A DNA stretch of 64,000 nt, taken from assembly GCF_027492855.1 (NCBI RefSeq), contig NZ_JAPUDY010000044.1:1-64000 (forward strand). Reading direction: 5' to 3'. The stretch's first letter is position 1. Every line of letters starts with the position of its first letter. Positions 28,360 to 37,575 of the stretch are shown one piece after another. The position numbers were made by a program, and so were the translations under genes. The DNA comes from Acidovorax sp. GTDB taxonomy: Bacteria; Pseudomonadota; Gammaproteobacteria; Burkholderiales; Burkholderiaceae_C. Below the pieces are notes generated by a model. The model was not told the DNA's origin. It made no database searches and saw only the letters and a list, made by a program, of their open reading frames with translations.

Positions 28360-29184
28360 GTGGACGTTGTATTGCTGGCCAAGGCCGCCATCATGGGGGT
28401 CGTCGAGGGGCTGACCGAGTTTTTGCCCATTTCTTCCACGGGGCACCTGATTTTGGCGGGCTCGTTGCTGGGCTTTGACGACGCCAAGGCCAAGGTCTTC
28501 GACATCGCCATCCAGACGGGCGCCATCTTTGCGGTGATCCTGGTGTATTGGCAGAAGATCCGCTCCACCCTGGTGGCATTGCCCACCGAGCGGCAGGCGC
28601 AGCGCTTTGCGCTCAACGTGTTCATCGGTTTTCTGCCCGCCGTGGTGCTGGGCCTGCTGTTTGGCAAGGCCATCAAGGCGCACCTTTTCACGCCGGTGGT
28701 GGTGGCCAGCACCTTCATCATTGGGGGCTTCATCATTTTGTGGGCCGAGCGCCGCCCGCCGTCAGCCACCCGCGTGCACAGTGTGGATGCGATGACGCCC
28801 CTCGATGCGCTCAAGGTGGGCCTGGTGCAGTGCCTGGCCATGGTGCCCGGCACCAGCCGCAGCGGCTCCACCATCATTGGCGGCATGTTGCTGGGCCTGT
28901 CGCGGCAGGCTGCTACGGATTTTTCGTTCTTTTTGGCCATTCCCACGCTCATTGGCGCGGGGGTGTACAGCCTTTACAAGGAGCGTGCGCTGCTGTCCAT
29001 GGCGGATCTGCCGATGTTCATGACGGGGCTGGTTTTCTCTTTCCTCAGCGCCTGGCTGTGCGTGCGTTGGCTGCTGCGCTACATCAGCACCCACAGCTTC
29101 GTGCCGTTTGCGTACTACCGCATCGTGTTCGGGGTGGTTGTGCTGGTGACCGCGTGGACGGGCTGGGTGCAGTGGGCCGGTTGA
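28360..29184 (+). CDS. uppP: Undecaprenyl-diphosphatase UppP (BacA)
   Basis: 274 residues from GTG 28360, chosen because AAGGAG at 28349-28354 is 5 nt upstream. It is a membrane protein with both active-site motifs: [15 protein letters not shown] near the N-terminus and [10 protein letters not shown] in the middle. It recycles undecaprenyl diphosphate to the monophosphate carrier for peptidoglycan and polysaccharide synthesis, and its overexpression gives bacitracin resistance. It is a single gene, divergent from the membrane-protein/LytSR operon. Confidence 0.96.
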   Translation: MDVVLLAKAAIMGVVEGLTEFLPISSTGHLILAGSLLGFDDAKAKVFDIAIQTGAIFAVILVYWQKIRSTLVALPTERQAQRFALNVFIGFLPAVVLGLLFGKAIKAHLFTPVVVASTFIIGGFIILWAERRPPSATRVHSVDAMTPLDALKVGLVQCLAMVPGTSRSGSTIIGGMLLGLSRQAATDFSFFLAIPTLIGAGVYSLYKERALLSMADLPMFMTGLVFSFLSAWLCVRWLLRYISTHSFVPFAYYRIVFGVVVLVTAWTGWVQWAG

Positions 29185-29243
29185 GAGGCCTCCTCGCAGG
29201 CTGTCCGTCCACGGTGATGAGGCTTGTCGGTGGGGGCTTGGTG

Positions 29244-29267
29244 GCCGTGGCGCTGGCTTGCCACGGC
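29244..29267 (+). terminator. Possible hairpin after uppP
   Basis: GCCGTGGC (29244-29251) pairs with GCCACGGC (29260-29267), a perfect 8-bp stem with an 8-nt loop, 60 bp after the uppP stop. There is no T-run, so it would be a factor-dependent pause or a chance structure. Nothing else is visible in 29185-29414. Confidence 0.3.
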
Positions 29268-29414
29268 GGCTGATGAACTGGCAGGAAAGGATGGCCGCGA
29301 AGTGGCTGAAAGTGATAAGCTGCCATCGTCCGCCGCCGTGCGCTGCAGAATCGCTATGAATGGCGTGGGGCAGCCTCCCTATTGATGACCATCCCCTGAT
29401 GGGGCTTTCGCCGC

Positions 29415-30740
29415 ATGATGCAAGATGAGCCAGAGTTGTCACGGCCTTCCGCTGCCATTCGGAAGGACACATGGTCAAAGGCGGAACTCCTGGACCTGAT
29501 CTCCCGCAGCGCCGGTGCGACCATGGCGGTGATCGACCGCAGCCTGGTCATGATTTACGTGAACGACGAGTATGCGCGGTGGTTCAATTCAACCCCCGCG
29601 CAACTGGTGGGCCGGACGCTGGCGGACGTTTATGGCGAGCAGGATTGCATGCGCTTCATGCCCTTTGTGGAGCGTGTCCTGCGCGGTGAGCGGCTGCAGT
29701 ACCAGCGCATGTTGCGCACGCCGTATGGTTTTGACGAGTGGCGCACCATCTGCCTCACGCCGTGGCACAACAGCCAGGGTGCCATTGATGGCTTTATCAC
29801 CACGGCGCTGGATGTGCATGACCTGCAGGTGGCCATGAATGCGCTGCGCGCCGCCAACCAGCGGCTTTCGTCCCACATGGAAAACAGCCCGCTGGCGGTG
29901 CTGGAGATGGACCAAAAGTTGCAACTGCTCCACTGCTCGCAGCGGGCAGTGCAGCTCATGGGATGGCTGCAGGTATCGGCGCTGGAGGGGCGGCTGCTCA
30001 CCGATCTATTGGCCCCCGCCTCCATGGACGACAGCTTGCTCCAGGCCTTGCAGCGCCTTCAGTCGGGCGAGGAGTCGCAGAACCGTGCGGAAACCTGCTT
30101 TGTGCGCAGCGATGGGACAGAGGTGCACTGCGAGTGGTTCAATTCGGCCCTGACCGATGGGAATGGACTGGTCACCTCCATCATGGCGCTGGTGCAGGAC
30201 GTCTCGGCCAAGATACAGATTGCGCGCCAGCAGCACTACCTGGCCAACCACGATTCGTTGACCGGCCTGCTCAACCGCGCGGCATTTCAGGCGTGCCTGG
30301 AAAGATCCCTGGTGCGGTGCCGCCACAGCAAGAACACGGTCGCACTTTTGTTCATCGACCTTGACGGTTTCAAGCGCGTCAACGACACCGAAGGCCACCG
30401 CGCGGGCGACGAAGTCCTGCGCATCGTGGCGCGGCGGATAGCGAGCACGGTGCGCGGGGGCGACACCATGGCGCGCTTGGGGGGCGATGAGTTTCTAGTG
30501 ATGCTGGACCAGGAGGTGACCCGTGACGTGACCGACACCATTGGCCGCCGCATCATCGAAGCCTTGCACCTTCCGATGTCGGTGGATGGGCGCGATCTGC
30601 ACATTGGGGCCAGCATCGGCATCGCGATGCACCCCCCGATGGAGGGCGATATCGACGCCCTGATGAATCGCGCGGATCAGGCCATGTATTCGGCCAAACG
30701 CGCGGGCAAAGGGCGTTTGCACTACGCGCAGGCCGCCTGA
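29415..30740 (+). CDS. PAS-PAS-GGDEF diguanylate cyclase
   Basis: 441 residues, soluble. Two PAS domains (residues about 20-140 and 155-275: IDRSLVMIYVNDEYARWF; ENSPLAVLEMDQKLQLLHC) precede a GGDEF domain with MARLGGDEFLVML. The I-site RxxD is present as RGGD five residues before. It should make c-di-GMP under control of a cytosolic cue. The ATG at 29415 has a second ATG next to it (29418) and no clear SD. The gene converges with the FAD oxidase. Confidence 0.92.
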   Translation: MMQDEPELSRPSAAIRKDTWSKAELLDLISRSAGATMAVIDRSLVMIYVNDEYARWFNSTPAQLVGRTLADVYGEQDCMRFMPFVERVLRGERLQYQRMLRTPYGFDEWRTICLTPWHNSQGAIDGFITTALDVHDLQVAMNALRAANQRLSSHMENSPLAVLEMDQKLQLLHCSQRAVQLMGWLQVSALEGRLLTDLLAPASMDDSLLQALQRLQSGEESQNRAETCFVRSDGTEVHCEWFNSALTDGNGLVTSIMALVQDVSAKIQIARQQHYLANHDSLTGLLNRAAFQACLERSLVRCRHSKNTVALLFIDLDGFKRVNDTEGHRAGDEVLRIVARRIASTVRGGDTMARLGGDEFLVMLDQEVTRDVTDTIGRRIIEALHLPMSVDGRDLHIGASIGIAMHPPMEGDIDALMNRADQAMYSAKRAGKGRLHYAQAA

Positions 30741-30767
30741 GCGCGGCCTGGCCGGAGACCGGTTTCT

Positions 30768-32264
30768 TTAGCCCTGCGGCGGCCGAATGCTCTGCTGGAA
30801 GTGAAAGAAGTTGCCGGGGTCGTACGTGGCCTTGACCCGCTGCAGCTTCGGGTAGGCGGGGCCCCAGTAGGCGTTTGCAAAATCGGTGAGGCGTGCGTTC
30901 GGGTAGTTCTGATAGACATGCCCGTTCAGGAAGGGCTTGACCAATTGCATGAAGCCATCGAGCCAGGCGTCCATCTGTGCGCGCTCCGCCGCGTTGGTCC
31001 AGAACACGTCCACCACGAGGTCGGCATCCACATGGCGGTGGATAAACGCGCTGTCGGCCACCGGGTAGCGGTTGATGGCGCCCCCGTAGGGCTCCAGGTA
31101 GGCCAGGGACCAGGGGTTGGGCGAGGTCTTGAAGTAGTCGATGATGCGCTGCCAGTCGGCGGTAGATAGCGGCGTGCTGATGTAGCCGCAGGCCTTGGTT
31201 TCCGCCACGCCGTCCGGCAGGTTGTCCGGCAAGGTGTAGGGGTGGTCTTCGAGCCAGACGTTCATCTCGGGGTAGGTGCCGGTCTTGTCCACCAGTAGCT
31301 GTGCGCTGGGGATGGCGAGCAAGGATGCAATGGCCTGCAGGCCGGCTTCGCGGGTGCCGCAGAACATGCCCTGCACCATGTAGACCGGCGCGCCTTTCTG
31401 GTAGCCCAGGTTCATCATGTAGCCCAGTTTGTCGGGGGCGCCTGTCTTCATGAAGCTCTTTTGCATCAGCGTGAGCACCTGGGCCGCGTGGGCCTGGTCC
31501 CAACTGATGGCCCAGGCCCACACCTGGTCGAGCCGGTGCATGCGATAGGTGACTTGCAGCACCACCCCGAAGTTGCCGCCCGTGCCGCCCCGAAGCGCCC
31601 AGAAGAGGTCAGGGTGGTCGTGGGCGCTGGCCGTGACGATGGACCCGTTGGCCAGCGCCACGCGAAATGATTCCACCAGATCGCTCTGGATGCCGAAGGC
31701 GCGCGACGTGTAGCCGTAACCTCCGCCCTGCACAAAACCGCCCACGCATACGCTGCCGCAGGCCCCCGTGGGCACATGCCAGCCCGTGTGGTTCATGGCG
31801 CCGTTGAAGTGGTCGAAGTCGGTGCCGGGCAACACATGCACCCGTTCGCGCTCGGGGTCGAGCACCACACCCTTGATATCGCTGAGGTCGATCACCATGC
31901 CGCTGTTGACCGAGTACCCCGCCGTGCTGTGGCCGCCACAGCGCACGGCCACCCACACGCGGTAGGCACGGGCCACGGCCAGGCATTCCAGCACGTCGTT
32001 TTCGCAGGCGCAGTACACGATGATCTCGGGGTAGGCCTGGAACGCGGGGTTGGACTCCTGCCGGGCTTCGTTGTAGTCGGGGCTGGTGGGCAGGACGATG
32101 TGGCCCACGAGCCTGGCCTCCAGCAAGGCGATGGCATCCCAGGGGAGTGTCGGGCGGGGCGCAGCCTCCGCGCCAAGGGCCGCAGCTTGTGGGGCCGCCA
32201 GTGAGCGGAAATGCGCAACACGCGCGTCTTTGGCAATACGGGCAGGGCTTTTGCGATGGGCCAT
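30768..32264 (-). CDS. FAD-linked oxidase with berberine-bridge (BBE) domain
   Basis: 498 residues from ATG 32264, with GGAGG about 10 nt upstream. The PCMH FAD-binding domain has RCGGHSTAGYS (His for covalent FAD) and GACGSVCVGGFVQGGGYG (Cys for the second FAD bond). The C-terminus is a BBE domain, NYPNARLTDFANAYWG. Bicovalent flavin oxidases of this group oxidise sugars, alcohols or secondary metabolites with O2. No signal peptide is evident, although the N-terminus is basic. Substrate unknown; the neighbours are signalling genes and give no clue. Confidence 0.92.
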   Translation of the reverse strand: MAHRKSPARIAKDARVAHFRSLAAPQAAALGAEAAPRPTLPWDAIALLEARLVGHIVLPTSPDYNEARQESNPAFQAYPEIIVYCACENDVLECLAVARAYRVWVAVRCGGHSTAGYSVNSGMVIDLSDIKGVVLDPERERVHVLPGTDFDHFNGAMNHTGWHVPTGACGSVCVGGFVQGGGYGYTSRAFGIQSDLVESFRVALANGSIVTASAHDHPDLFWALRGGTGGNFGVVLQVTYRMHRLDQVWAWAISWDQAHAAQVLTLMQKSFMKTGAPDKLGYMMNLGYQKGAPVYMVQGMFCGTREAGLQAIASLLAIPSAQLLVDKTGTYPEMNVWLEDHPYTLPDNLPDGVAETKACGYISTPLSTADWQRIIDYFKTSPNPWSLAYLEPYGGAINRYPVADSAFIHRHVDADLVVDVFWTNAAERAQMDAWLDGFMQLVKPFLNGHVYQNYPNARLTDFANAYWGPAYPKLQRVKATYDPGNFFHFQQSIRPPQG

Positions 32265-32366
32265 GGCGAACGATCCTCCGTGATGGGTGATGAAAGCGGA
32301 GCCCCGTGTTTAACGGATCGGCCGAGGATTGACCAGTCGGAAATAGCCGATGCACGGCCGGTCTGT

Positions 32367-34190
32367 TCAGGAGGACGATAGCGCCAGGTCGCCCGTGTTG
32401 CGCCGCAGGCAGAACTTGCCGCCTTGTTTGCCGCTGTACATGGCGGCATCGGCCAGCTTGAGCAGGCCGACGGCGTCGCTGCTGTCGTGGGGGGCGATGG
32501 CGTAGCCGATGGTCAGCCCCACCTCGACCCGCGTGTTCTGCAGCGAAAACGGAGCGCGGAAGGCGTCCAGCAGTTTGTTGCCCAGTTCGTGCGCCTGCTG
32601 CAGGCTGTGCAGTTGCCCGGCCATCACCACGAATTCGTCGCCGCCCAGGCGTGCCACCAGGTCGCTTTGGCGCACATGGCCTTGCAGGCGCCGGGTGACG
32701 GCGACCAGCAACTCATCGCCCACGTCGTGGCCATGCTGATCGTTGACGGGCTTGAACCCGTCCAGGTCCATCACGTACACGGCCAGCATCTTCTCGGGGC
32801 TGCAGCGCGAGAGCGCGGACGCCAGCGCGATGTTGAGTCCGCGCCGGTTGGGCAAGCCGGTCAGTGGGTCGGTGTGGGCCAGGGAGCGCATGACGTCGCG
32901 CTCGCGATTGGCGTCCACCGCCTCTGCGCGCAGCGCCTTGGTGCGCAGGCCCAGCACCCGCATGAAAAGCAGCATGTCCAGCGTGGCACCGAACTGGAAG
33001 GAGTGCATGGTCCAGAAATTCACGGGCACCCAGCCACGGATCAGTCCGATGACGGTGGCCGTGGCCAGGAAATACAGCAGCCAGGCCAGCAGCAAGGTGG
33101 TGCCAACGGGGTCGCCCTGGCGGGCACGGCGCACCGAGCCGGGGATGCCCATGAGCGCAGGCACCAGCCCCAGGACGCTGACGATGCCGGTGGCGGCGCG
33201 AGTGCCCAGCAGGTCCAGCGCATGCAGCGCGGCCAGCACCACGCACAGCACGGCTCCGCCGCGCATGCTGCGCAGCAGCCGGCTGTGGGGGCGGTCGCCC
33301 GCCAGCGCCTGGCTGATGAAGAGGAAGGAGCCGCAGGTGGCGGTCAGCGCCGCCAGGTTGGCGGCATGCAGCTCCATCCAGGGCATGTCGCGCCACAGGT
33401 ACTGCGTGCCCAGGCCGAACAGGTGCAGCGAAAACAGCAGGCTGCCGGTAATGAGCAGCGCATACTGGATGAACAGCACATCGCGCAGGTTGAGCCACTG
33501 CGCCAGGCTGTAAATGATCAGGCACAGCGCCAGTCCGGTCAGGATGCCCTGCAGCATCTGCTCGTTCAGGGCCATGCTGTGCCATGTGGTGGGCTTGATC
33601 AGGGTGATGGGCAGCACCATGGCGCCCCGGGTCTCGATGCGCAACAGCACTTCGTAGGCATGCCCTGGCAGCATGTTCAAGGGCAAGGCGTGCGAGCGGC
33701 TGCGCAGGGGGCGCTGGGTGTAGGGCTGCAGGCTGCCCAGTGTGGCCTGCTGGGTCACGTGGCCGTCGGTGGCCAGGTAGATCTCGATGCGCTGGAGCAC
33801 GGGGTAGTCGATGTCCAGGACCCAGACGCCGCTGGAGCTGGGCGCAACGGCTACGGGGATGCGCAGCCACACAGGCTCGGTGCGCACGCCCAGCGTGCCA
33901 CCGGTGTCCGGGGGCGGTTCGAAGCGTGCAAGTGAGGCCAGGATGTCTTCGATCAGCAGGGTGCCCGAGGGGTCGGCCAGCACCGACACCGCCGGCCACG
34001 CCTTGATGGAAGGGTGGTCGTCGCGCAGCTCCAGCGGGGTGGCTGCTGCGGCCCGGGCCGGGCCCGCCAGCATGAGGACCATGGCCAGCAGCCAGGGCAG
34101 GCACCAGTGCAGGCCCTGGCGCCCGTGCGCCCCCCCGCGCGGCAAGGTGGGGCGCGATGGCCACGGGAAGATAGGGCGGCGCACCATCAT
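32367..34190 (-). CDS. 7TM-DISM diguanylate cyclase, second of a tandem pair
   Basis: 607 residues. A signal peptide or N-terminal helix is followed by a periplasmic 7TMR-DISMED2 beta domain (WVLDIDYPVLQRIEIYLA), then the seven-helix 7TMR-DISM block (residues about 215-400). A short coiled coil leads to a GGDEF domain with ARLGGDEFVVM and the I-site RQSD. DISM receptors sense carbohydrates or similar ligands. The ATG at 34190 overlaps the stop of the upstream paralogue by 4 nt (ATGA). Both proteins have the same architecture and end in related tails (RRNTGDLALSSS / RRNQGELALSS). Confidence 0.92.
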   Translation of the reverse strand: MMVRRPIFPWPSRPTLPRGGAHGRQGLHWCLPWLLAMVLMLAGPARAAAATPLELRDDHPSIKAWPAVSVLADPSGTLLIEDILASLARFEPPPDTGGTLGVRTEPVWLRIPVAVAPSSSGVWVLDIDYPVLQRIEIYLATDGHVTQQATLGSLQPYTQRPLRSRSHALPLNMLPGHAYEVLLRIETRGAMVLPITLIKPTTWHSMALNEQMLQGILTGLALCLIIYSLAQWLNLRDVLFIQYALLITGSLLFSLHLFGLGTQYLWRDMPWMELHAANLAALTATCGSFLFISQALAGDRPHSRLLRSMRGGAVLCVVLAALHALDLLGTRAATGIVSVLGLVPALMGIPGSVRRARQGDPVGTTLLLAWLLYFLATATVIGLIRGWVPVNFWTMHSFQFGATLDMLLFMRVLGLRTKALRAEAVDANRERDVMRSLAHTDPLTGLPNRRGLNIALASALSRCSPEKMLAVYVMDLDGFKPVNDQHGHDVGDELLVAVTRRLQGHVRQSDLVARLGGDEFVVMAGQLHSLQQAHELGNKLLDAFRAPFSLQNTRVEVGLTIGYAIAPHDSSDAVGLLKLADAAMYSGKQGGKFCLRRNTGDLALSSS

Positions 34191-36004
34191 GAGGACAGGG
34201 CGAGTTCGCCCTGGTTGCGCCGGATGGACTGCTTGCCGCTTTGCTTGCCTGCATACATGGCGGCATCGGCCTGGCGCAGCAGGGCCTGCGCGTCGCTTCC
34301 GTCCAGCGGTGCCAGCGCGTAGCCGATGGTCAGCCCTACCGTGACGGTGTGCTGGTCCAGCGCAAAGGAATGCTCGAAAGCCTTGATCAGCGACCGCCCC
34401 AGGTCCTCGGCCTGCTCGGTGCTGGCCAGCTCGCAGGCTATGACGATGAATTCATCCCCGCCCAGCCGAGCCACCAGGTCGGTCTGGTGGCGCACGCTGG
34501 CCTGCAGCCGCTGGCCCACCGCCACCAGCAGGTGGTCGCCCACGTCGTGGCCGTAGGAGTCGTTGATGGGCTTGAACCCGTCCAGGTCCATGAGGTACAC
34601 CGCCACCATGTGCTGCGGGGTGCATTTGAGCAAGGCCGCATGCAGGGCATGCTGCAGGCCGCGCCGGTTGCTCAGGCCCGTGAGCGGGTCGCTGTGCGCG
34701 AGGGAGTGCATGAGGTCGCGCTCGCGCAGGGTCTCCTGGGCCTGGGCTTTGGCCGCCTGTGCGCGCAGACCCAGCACGCGCAGGAAGAGCAGCATGTCCA
34801 GGGTGGCGCCGAACTGGAAGGCATGCAGCGTCCAGAAGTTGGCGGGCAACCAGCCCTGGACCAGGCCCGCCATGGCCACGGCCGCCAGGGCGTACACGGT
34901 CCAGGCTATCAGCAGGGTGGCGCCGATGGGGTCTTTCTGGCGCACCCGCCGGATGGCGGCGGGAATGCTGAACAAGGATGGCAAAGGACCCAGCAGGCTC
35001 ATGAAGACCGTGGCTCCTCGGGGGCCGATCAGGTTCACCATGTGGGCTAGGCACAGAGCGATGGAGACCACGGCGCCCGCCTTCATCACCCGCACGTAGC
35101 GGCTGTGCCGCGCACCGGCCGCCAGGACGTGGCTCAGAAACAGGAAGGAGCCGGCCAGCGCAATGAAGCCCGCAATGACGGCAGCATGCCCTTCCATCCA
35201 CACATTGCCTGGCCACAGGAACTGGGCTCCGATGCCAAAGAAATGCAATGAAAACCCCGCGCTGCCGAGCACCACCAGCGCGTAGTAGGCAAACAGGCGC
35301 TCACGATGGCTGGCCCATTGGGCCAGGCTGTAGGCCAGCAGGCAGAACGCCAGGCCGGTGAGGAAACCCTGCAGCAGCTGCTCGCGCAGCGCCAGACGAA
35401 GGTGGTGAGGGACCTCGCTGACCGAGAGGGGCAGGATCAGCGGGCCCAATGTGCGAACCCGGATCAGCAGGTCGTAGCGCTGCCCAGCACGGAGTTTGAG
35501 CTCCATCGAGGGCGTGCGGCTGGAGAGCGATGTTTCGCTGGGAGGGCGCAGGTAACCCAGGGAGGCCTGTTGGAGCAGCTCGCCGTTGCTGGCCAGGTAC
35601 ATGTCCACCTCCTGCAGCGCGCTGTAGCCGAGGTTGACGATCCATTCGGTCTCGGCCCGAGCGGCCGTGGCCATGGGGATGTGCAGCCACACTGCCTCCT
35701 TGCGCACCCCCAGGGAGCCACCGCGCCGGTTGGGCTCTTGGAACTCGCGCAGTCGGCCCAGTACCTCCAGCGCTCCCAGTTGATGGGACGCATCGGGCAG
35801 TAGGGTGATGGCCTGCCATGCGTCCAGTGCCTGCATGCCGGGCTCCAGCACGAGCAGTCGACCCGGTTCCTGCGACTGCGCTTGCGCCCCCATTGGCAGC
35901 ATGTGCAGAGCGAGCAGGCACAGTCCCACGGCCACGGCCGTGCAGCGTAGGGCATGCCCGCAGCATGCAGCCAGTCTTGTGAGCCAGGACAACAAGGGCG
36001 CCAT
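34187..36004 (-). CDS. 7TM-DISM diguanylate cyclase, first of a tandem pair
   Basis: 605 residues from ATG 36004 with a clear signal peptide (ending GAQAQ). DISMED2, seven helices and GGDEF are arranged as in its neighbour, with ARLGGDEFIVIA. The inhibitory-site region reads VRHQTDLVARL where the paralogue has VRQSDLVARL, so one extra residue breaks the RxxD spacing. The cyclase core looks intact. This suggests the first copy may be less product-inhibited than the second. The 4-nt overlap gives coupled translation of the two. Confidence 0.92.
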   Translation of the reverse strand: MAPLLSWLTRLAACCGHALRCTAVAVGLCLLALHMLPMGAQAQSQEPGRLLVLEPGMQALDAWQAITLLPDASHQLGALEVLGRLREFQEPNRRGGSLGVRKEAVWLHIPMATAARAETEWIVNLGYSALQEVDMYLASNGELLQQASLGYLRPPSETSLSSRTPSMELKLRAGQRYDLLIRVRTLGPLILPLSVSEVPHHLRLALREQLLQGFLTGLAFCLLAYSLAQWASHRERLFAYYALVVLGSAGFSLHFFGIGAQFLWPGNVWMEGHAAVIAGFIALAGSFLFLSHVLAAGARHSRYVRVMKAGAVVSIALCLAHMVNLIGPRGATVFMSLLGPLPSLFSIPAAIRRVRQKDPIGATLLIAWTVYALAAVAMAGLVQGWLPANFWTLHAFQFGATLDMLLFLRVLGLRAQAAKAQAQETLRERDLMHSLAHSDPLTGLSNRRGLQHALHAALLKCTPQHMVAVYLMDLDGFKPINDSYGHDVGDHLLVAVGQRLQASVRHQTDLVARLGGDEFIVIACELASTEQAEDLGRSLIKAFEHSFALDQHTVTVGLTIGYALAPLDGSDAQALLRQADAAMYAGKQSGKQSIRRNQGELALSS

Positions 36005-36041
36005 CGGTTCTGTGTGGGGTGGAGACCGCTGTGTCCGTCTG

Positions 36042-37523
36042 TCAGGGGGCGGGTTGCTGCATTGTGGTGCTTGCCCGGCCCGTCATGGCTTTCTGGGCGG
36101 TCTGCGCCAGGCCATGGCTCCAGCTGCCCTGGGTGGTCAGCCGGTCTTCGATGCGGTTGAGCCAGCCCGGCGCATGGGGGTCATCGCTCCAGCCATGCAC
36201 CACGGTGTCCACTTGGTTGAGCAGTTCGGTGGGCAGTTGCAGCGGGCGGGTCTGGCTCATCAGCACCCGGCTCATGAAGTGGTAGCCCAGTGCCCGGGTG
36301 AGCATGCGCACGATGGAAAAGCGCGGCAGCATCAGGCGCAGCACCGCATCGATGGTGCGTGCCGGCAGCAGCACGCCCCAGAACAGCAGGGCAGAGGCCC
36401 AGGGCGTGGGCTGGGTCAGCCCCAGGTCCTGCGCCGTTGCGGGGCCGCAGAGGTAGCGGGTCATGAGTTGGGGGAAGGGCTTGACGATGGGCCAGGGCAG
36501 GGATTTCTCCATGGTTTGCATCAGGGCCTGGCCCAGCGCGGGGCGGGGGTCGGGGGTCACGGGCTCGGCGCGGCCGCGCGCCTGCATCCCGGCCATCAGC
36601 ACGCGGCCTTGTTCCATGGTGTCCACCATGAGCGGACGCTCGATGCCCAGGAGGTGGCCCACCACGTTCCAGGCATGCAGGTAGGCCTCTTCGTCGGCGG
36701 GGGGCAGGCCGATGCCCAGCCGGCGCAGGCTGCGCAGGAACACATAGCCAAAGGTCAGCAGGGTATAGGCCAGCTCTTCCTGGTTGCAGGGCAGGCCGTC
36801 ACCGGCCAGATCCCAGCCGCGTGCATACAGGGCCTGGTACATGGCCGAACGCCCGCCCCGGGGCTGGGTGGATTGCGGGGTGACCATGCCGTTGCCCCCG
36901 GCCTTCCATTGGTCGATGGCGTGGCTGGGGCTGCCGTGCAGGATGAGGTTGCGGATGGTGGCGTGGATGAGCCGCACCTTGAGCACCTGCGCAGCGCCGG
37001 CGCCGCGCAGGCTCAGGCCTCCGTGCATCATCACGGGGAAGATCATCGCGGCGGTAGAGCGGATGCGGTACTCGGCGTTCTGCTCCAGTTGGCCGGAGGT
37101 GTGCAGCACGCTGGAGAGATCAGGGATCACGTAGCACTCGGGCAGGCTGGCGCAGAACAGCAGGATGCACGACAGCGCACCATGTTCCATGAACAGTTCT
37201 TCAGCACGTTCAATCTTGCGCGCGTCGGCCCAGGGGGGCAGCACCTGGGCGGTCTGCACGTAGGTGTTCAGTGCCGCAGCCATGGCGGGCGTCACGCAAC
37301 CTTCGACGGTCTGCCCCCCCAGGTTGGCGCGCACGGGCCCGGGCTGCGCCGTCCAGTGCGTCAGCGCGGCGTTGTCCGTCCACTGGCCAAACAACAGGTT
37401 CACGGTGTCGATGTGGGCCCATTGGGGCGCATCGGCGGCCACATTGCCCGCAGGCCAGGGGCCCAAGATCTGTGCGATGGTCTGGTCTGCCAGGGGGTCG
37501 GCGTGGTGCTGCATGTTTTCCAT
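36042..37523 (-). CDS. MpaB / latex-clearing-protein family oxygenase
   Basis: 493 residues from ATG 37523 (MENMQHHADPLADQ); an upstream in-frame extension is Pro/Cys-rich and unlikely. The DUF2236 fold is shown by ERAEELFMEHGALSCILLF and by KVRLIHATIRNLIL, the haem-ligand His region of Lcp-type rubber oxygenases. These are b-type haem enzymes that cleave polyprenyl double bonds. No Tat or Sec signal is seen, unlike secreted Lcp. It lies 52 bp downstream of a CruF-like carotenoid-type membrane protein, so a prenyl-lipid substrate is suggested. Confidence 0.8.
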   Translation of the reverse strand: MENMQHHADPLADQTIAQILGPWPAGNVAADAPQWAHIDTVNLLFGQWTDNAALTHWTAQPGPVRANLGGQTVEGCVTPAMAAALNTYVQTAQVLPPWADARKIERAEELFMEHGALSCILLFCASLPECYVIPDLSSVLHTSGQLEQNAEYRIRSTAAMIFPVMMHGGLSLRGAGAAQVLKVRLIHATIRNLILHGSPSHAIDQWKAGGNGMVTPQSTQPRGGRSAMYQALYARGWDLAGDGLPCNQEELAYTLLTFGYVFLRSLRRLGIGLPPADEEAYLHAWNVVGHLLGIERPLMVDTMEQGRVLMAGMQARGRAEPVTPDPRPALGQALMQTMEKSLPWPIVKPFPQLMTRYLCGPATAQDLGLTQPTPWASALLFWGVLLPARTIDAVLRLMLPRFSIVRMLTRALGYHFMSRVLMSQTRPLQLPTELLNQVDTVVHGWSDDPHAPGWLNRIEDRLTTQGSWSHGLAQTAQKAMTGRASTTMQQPAP

Positions 37524-37575
37524 GGGGCGTGGGGCTCGGTCGATGGGGCAGTATGGGGGCGCGCCGGGGTGGGAC

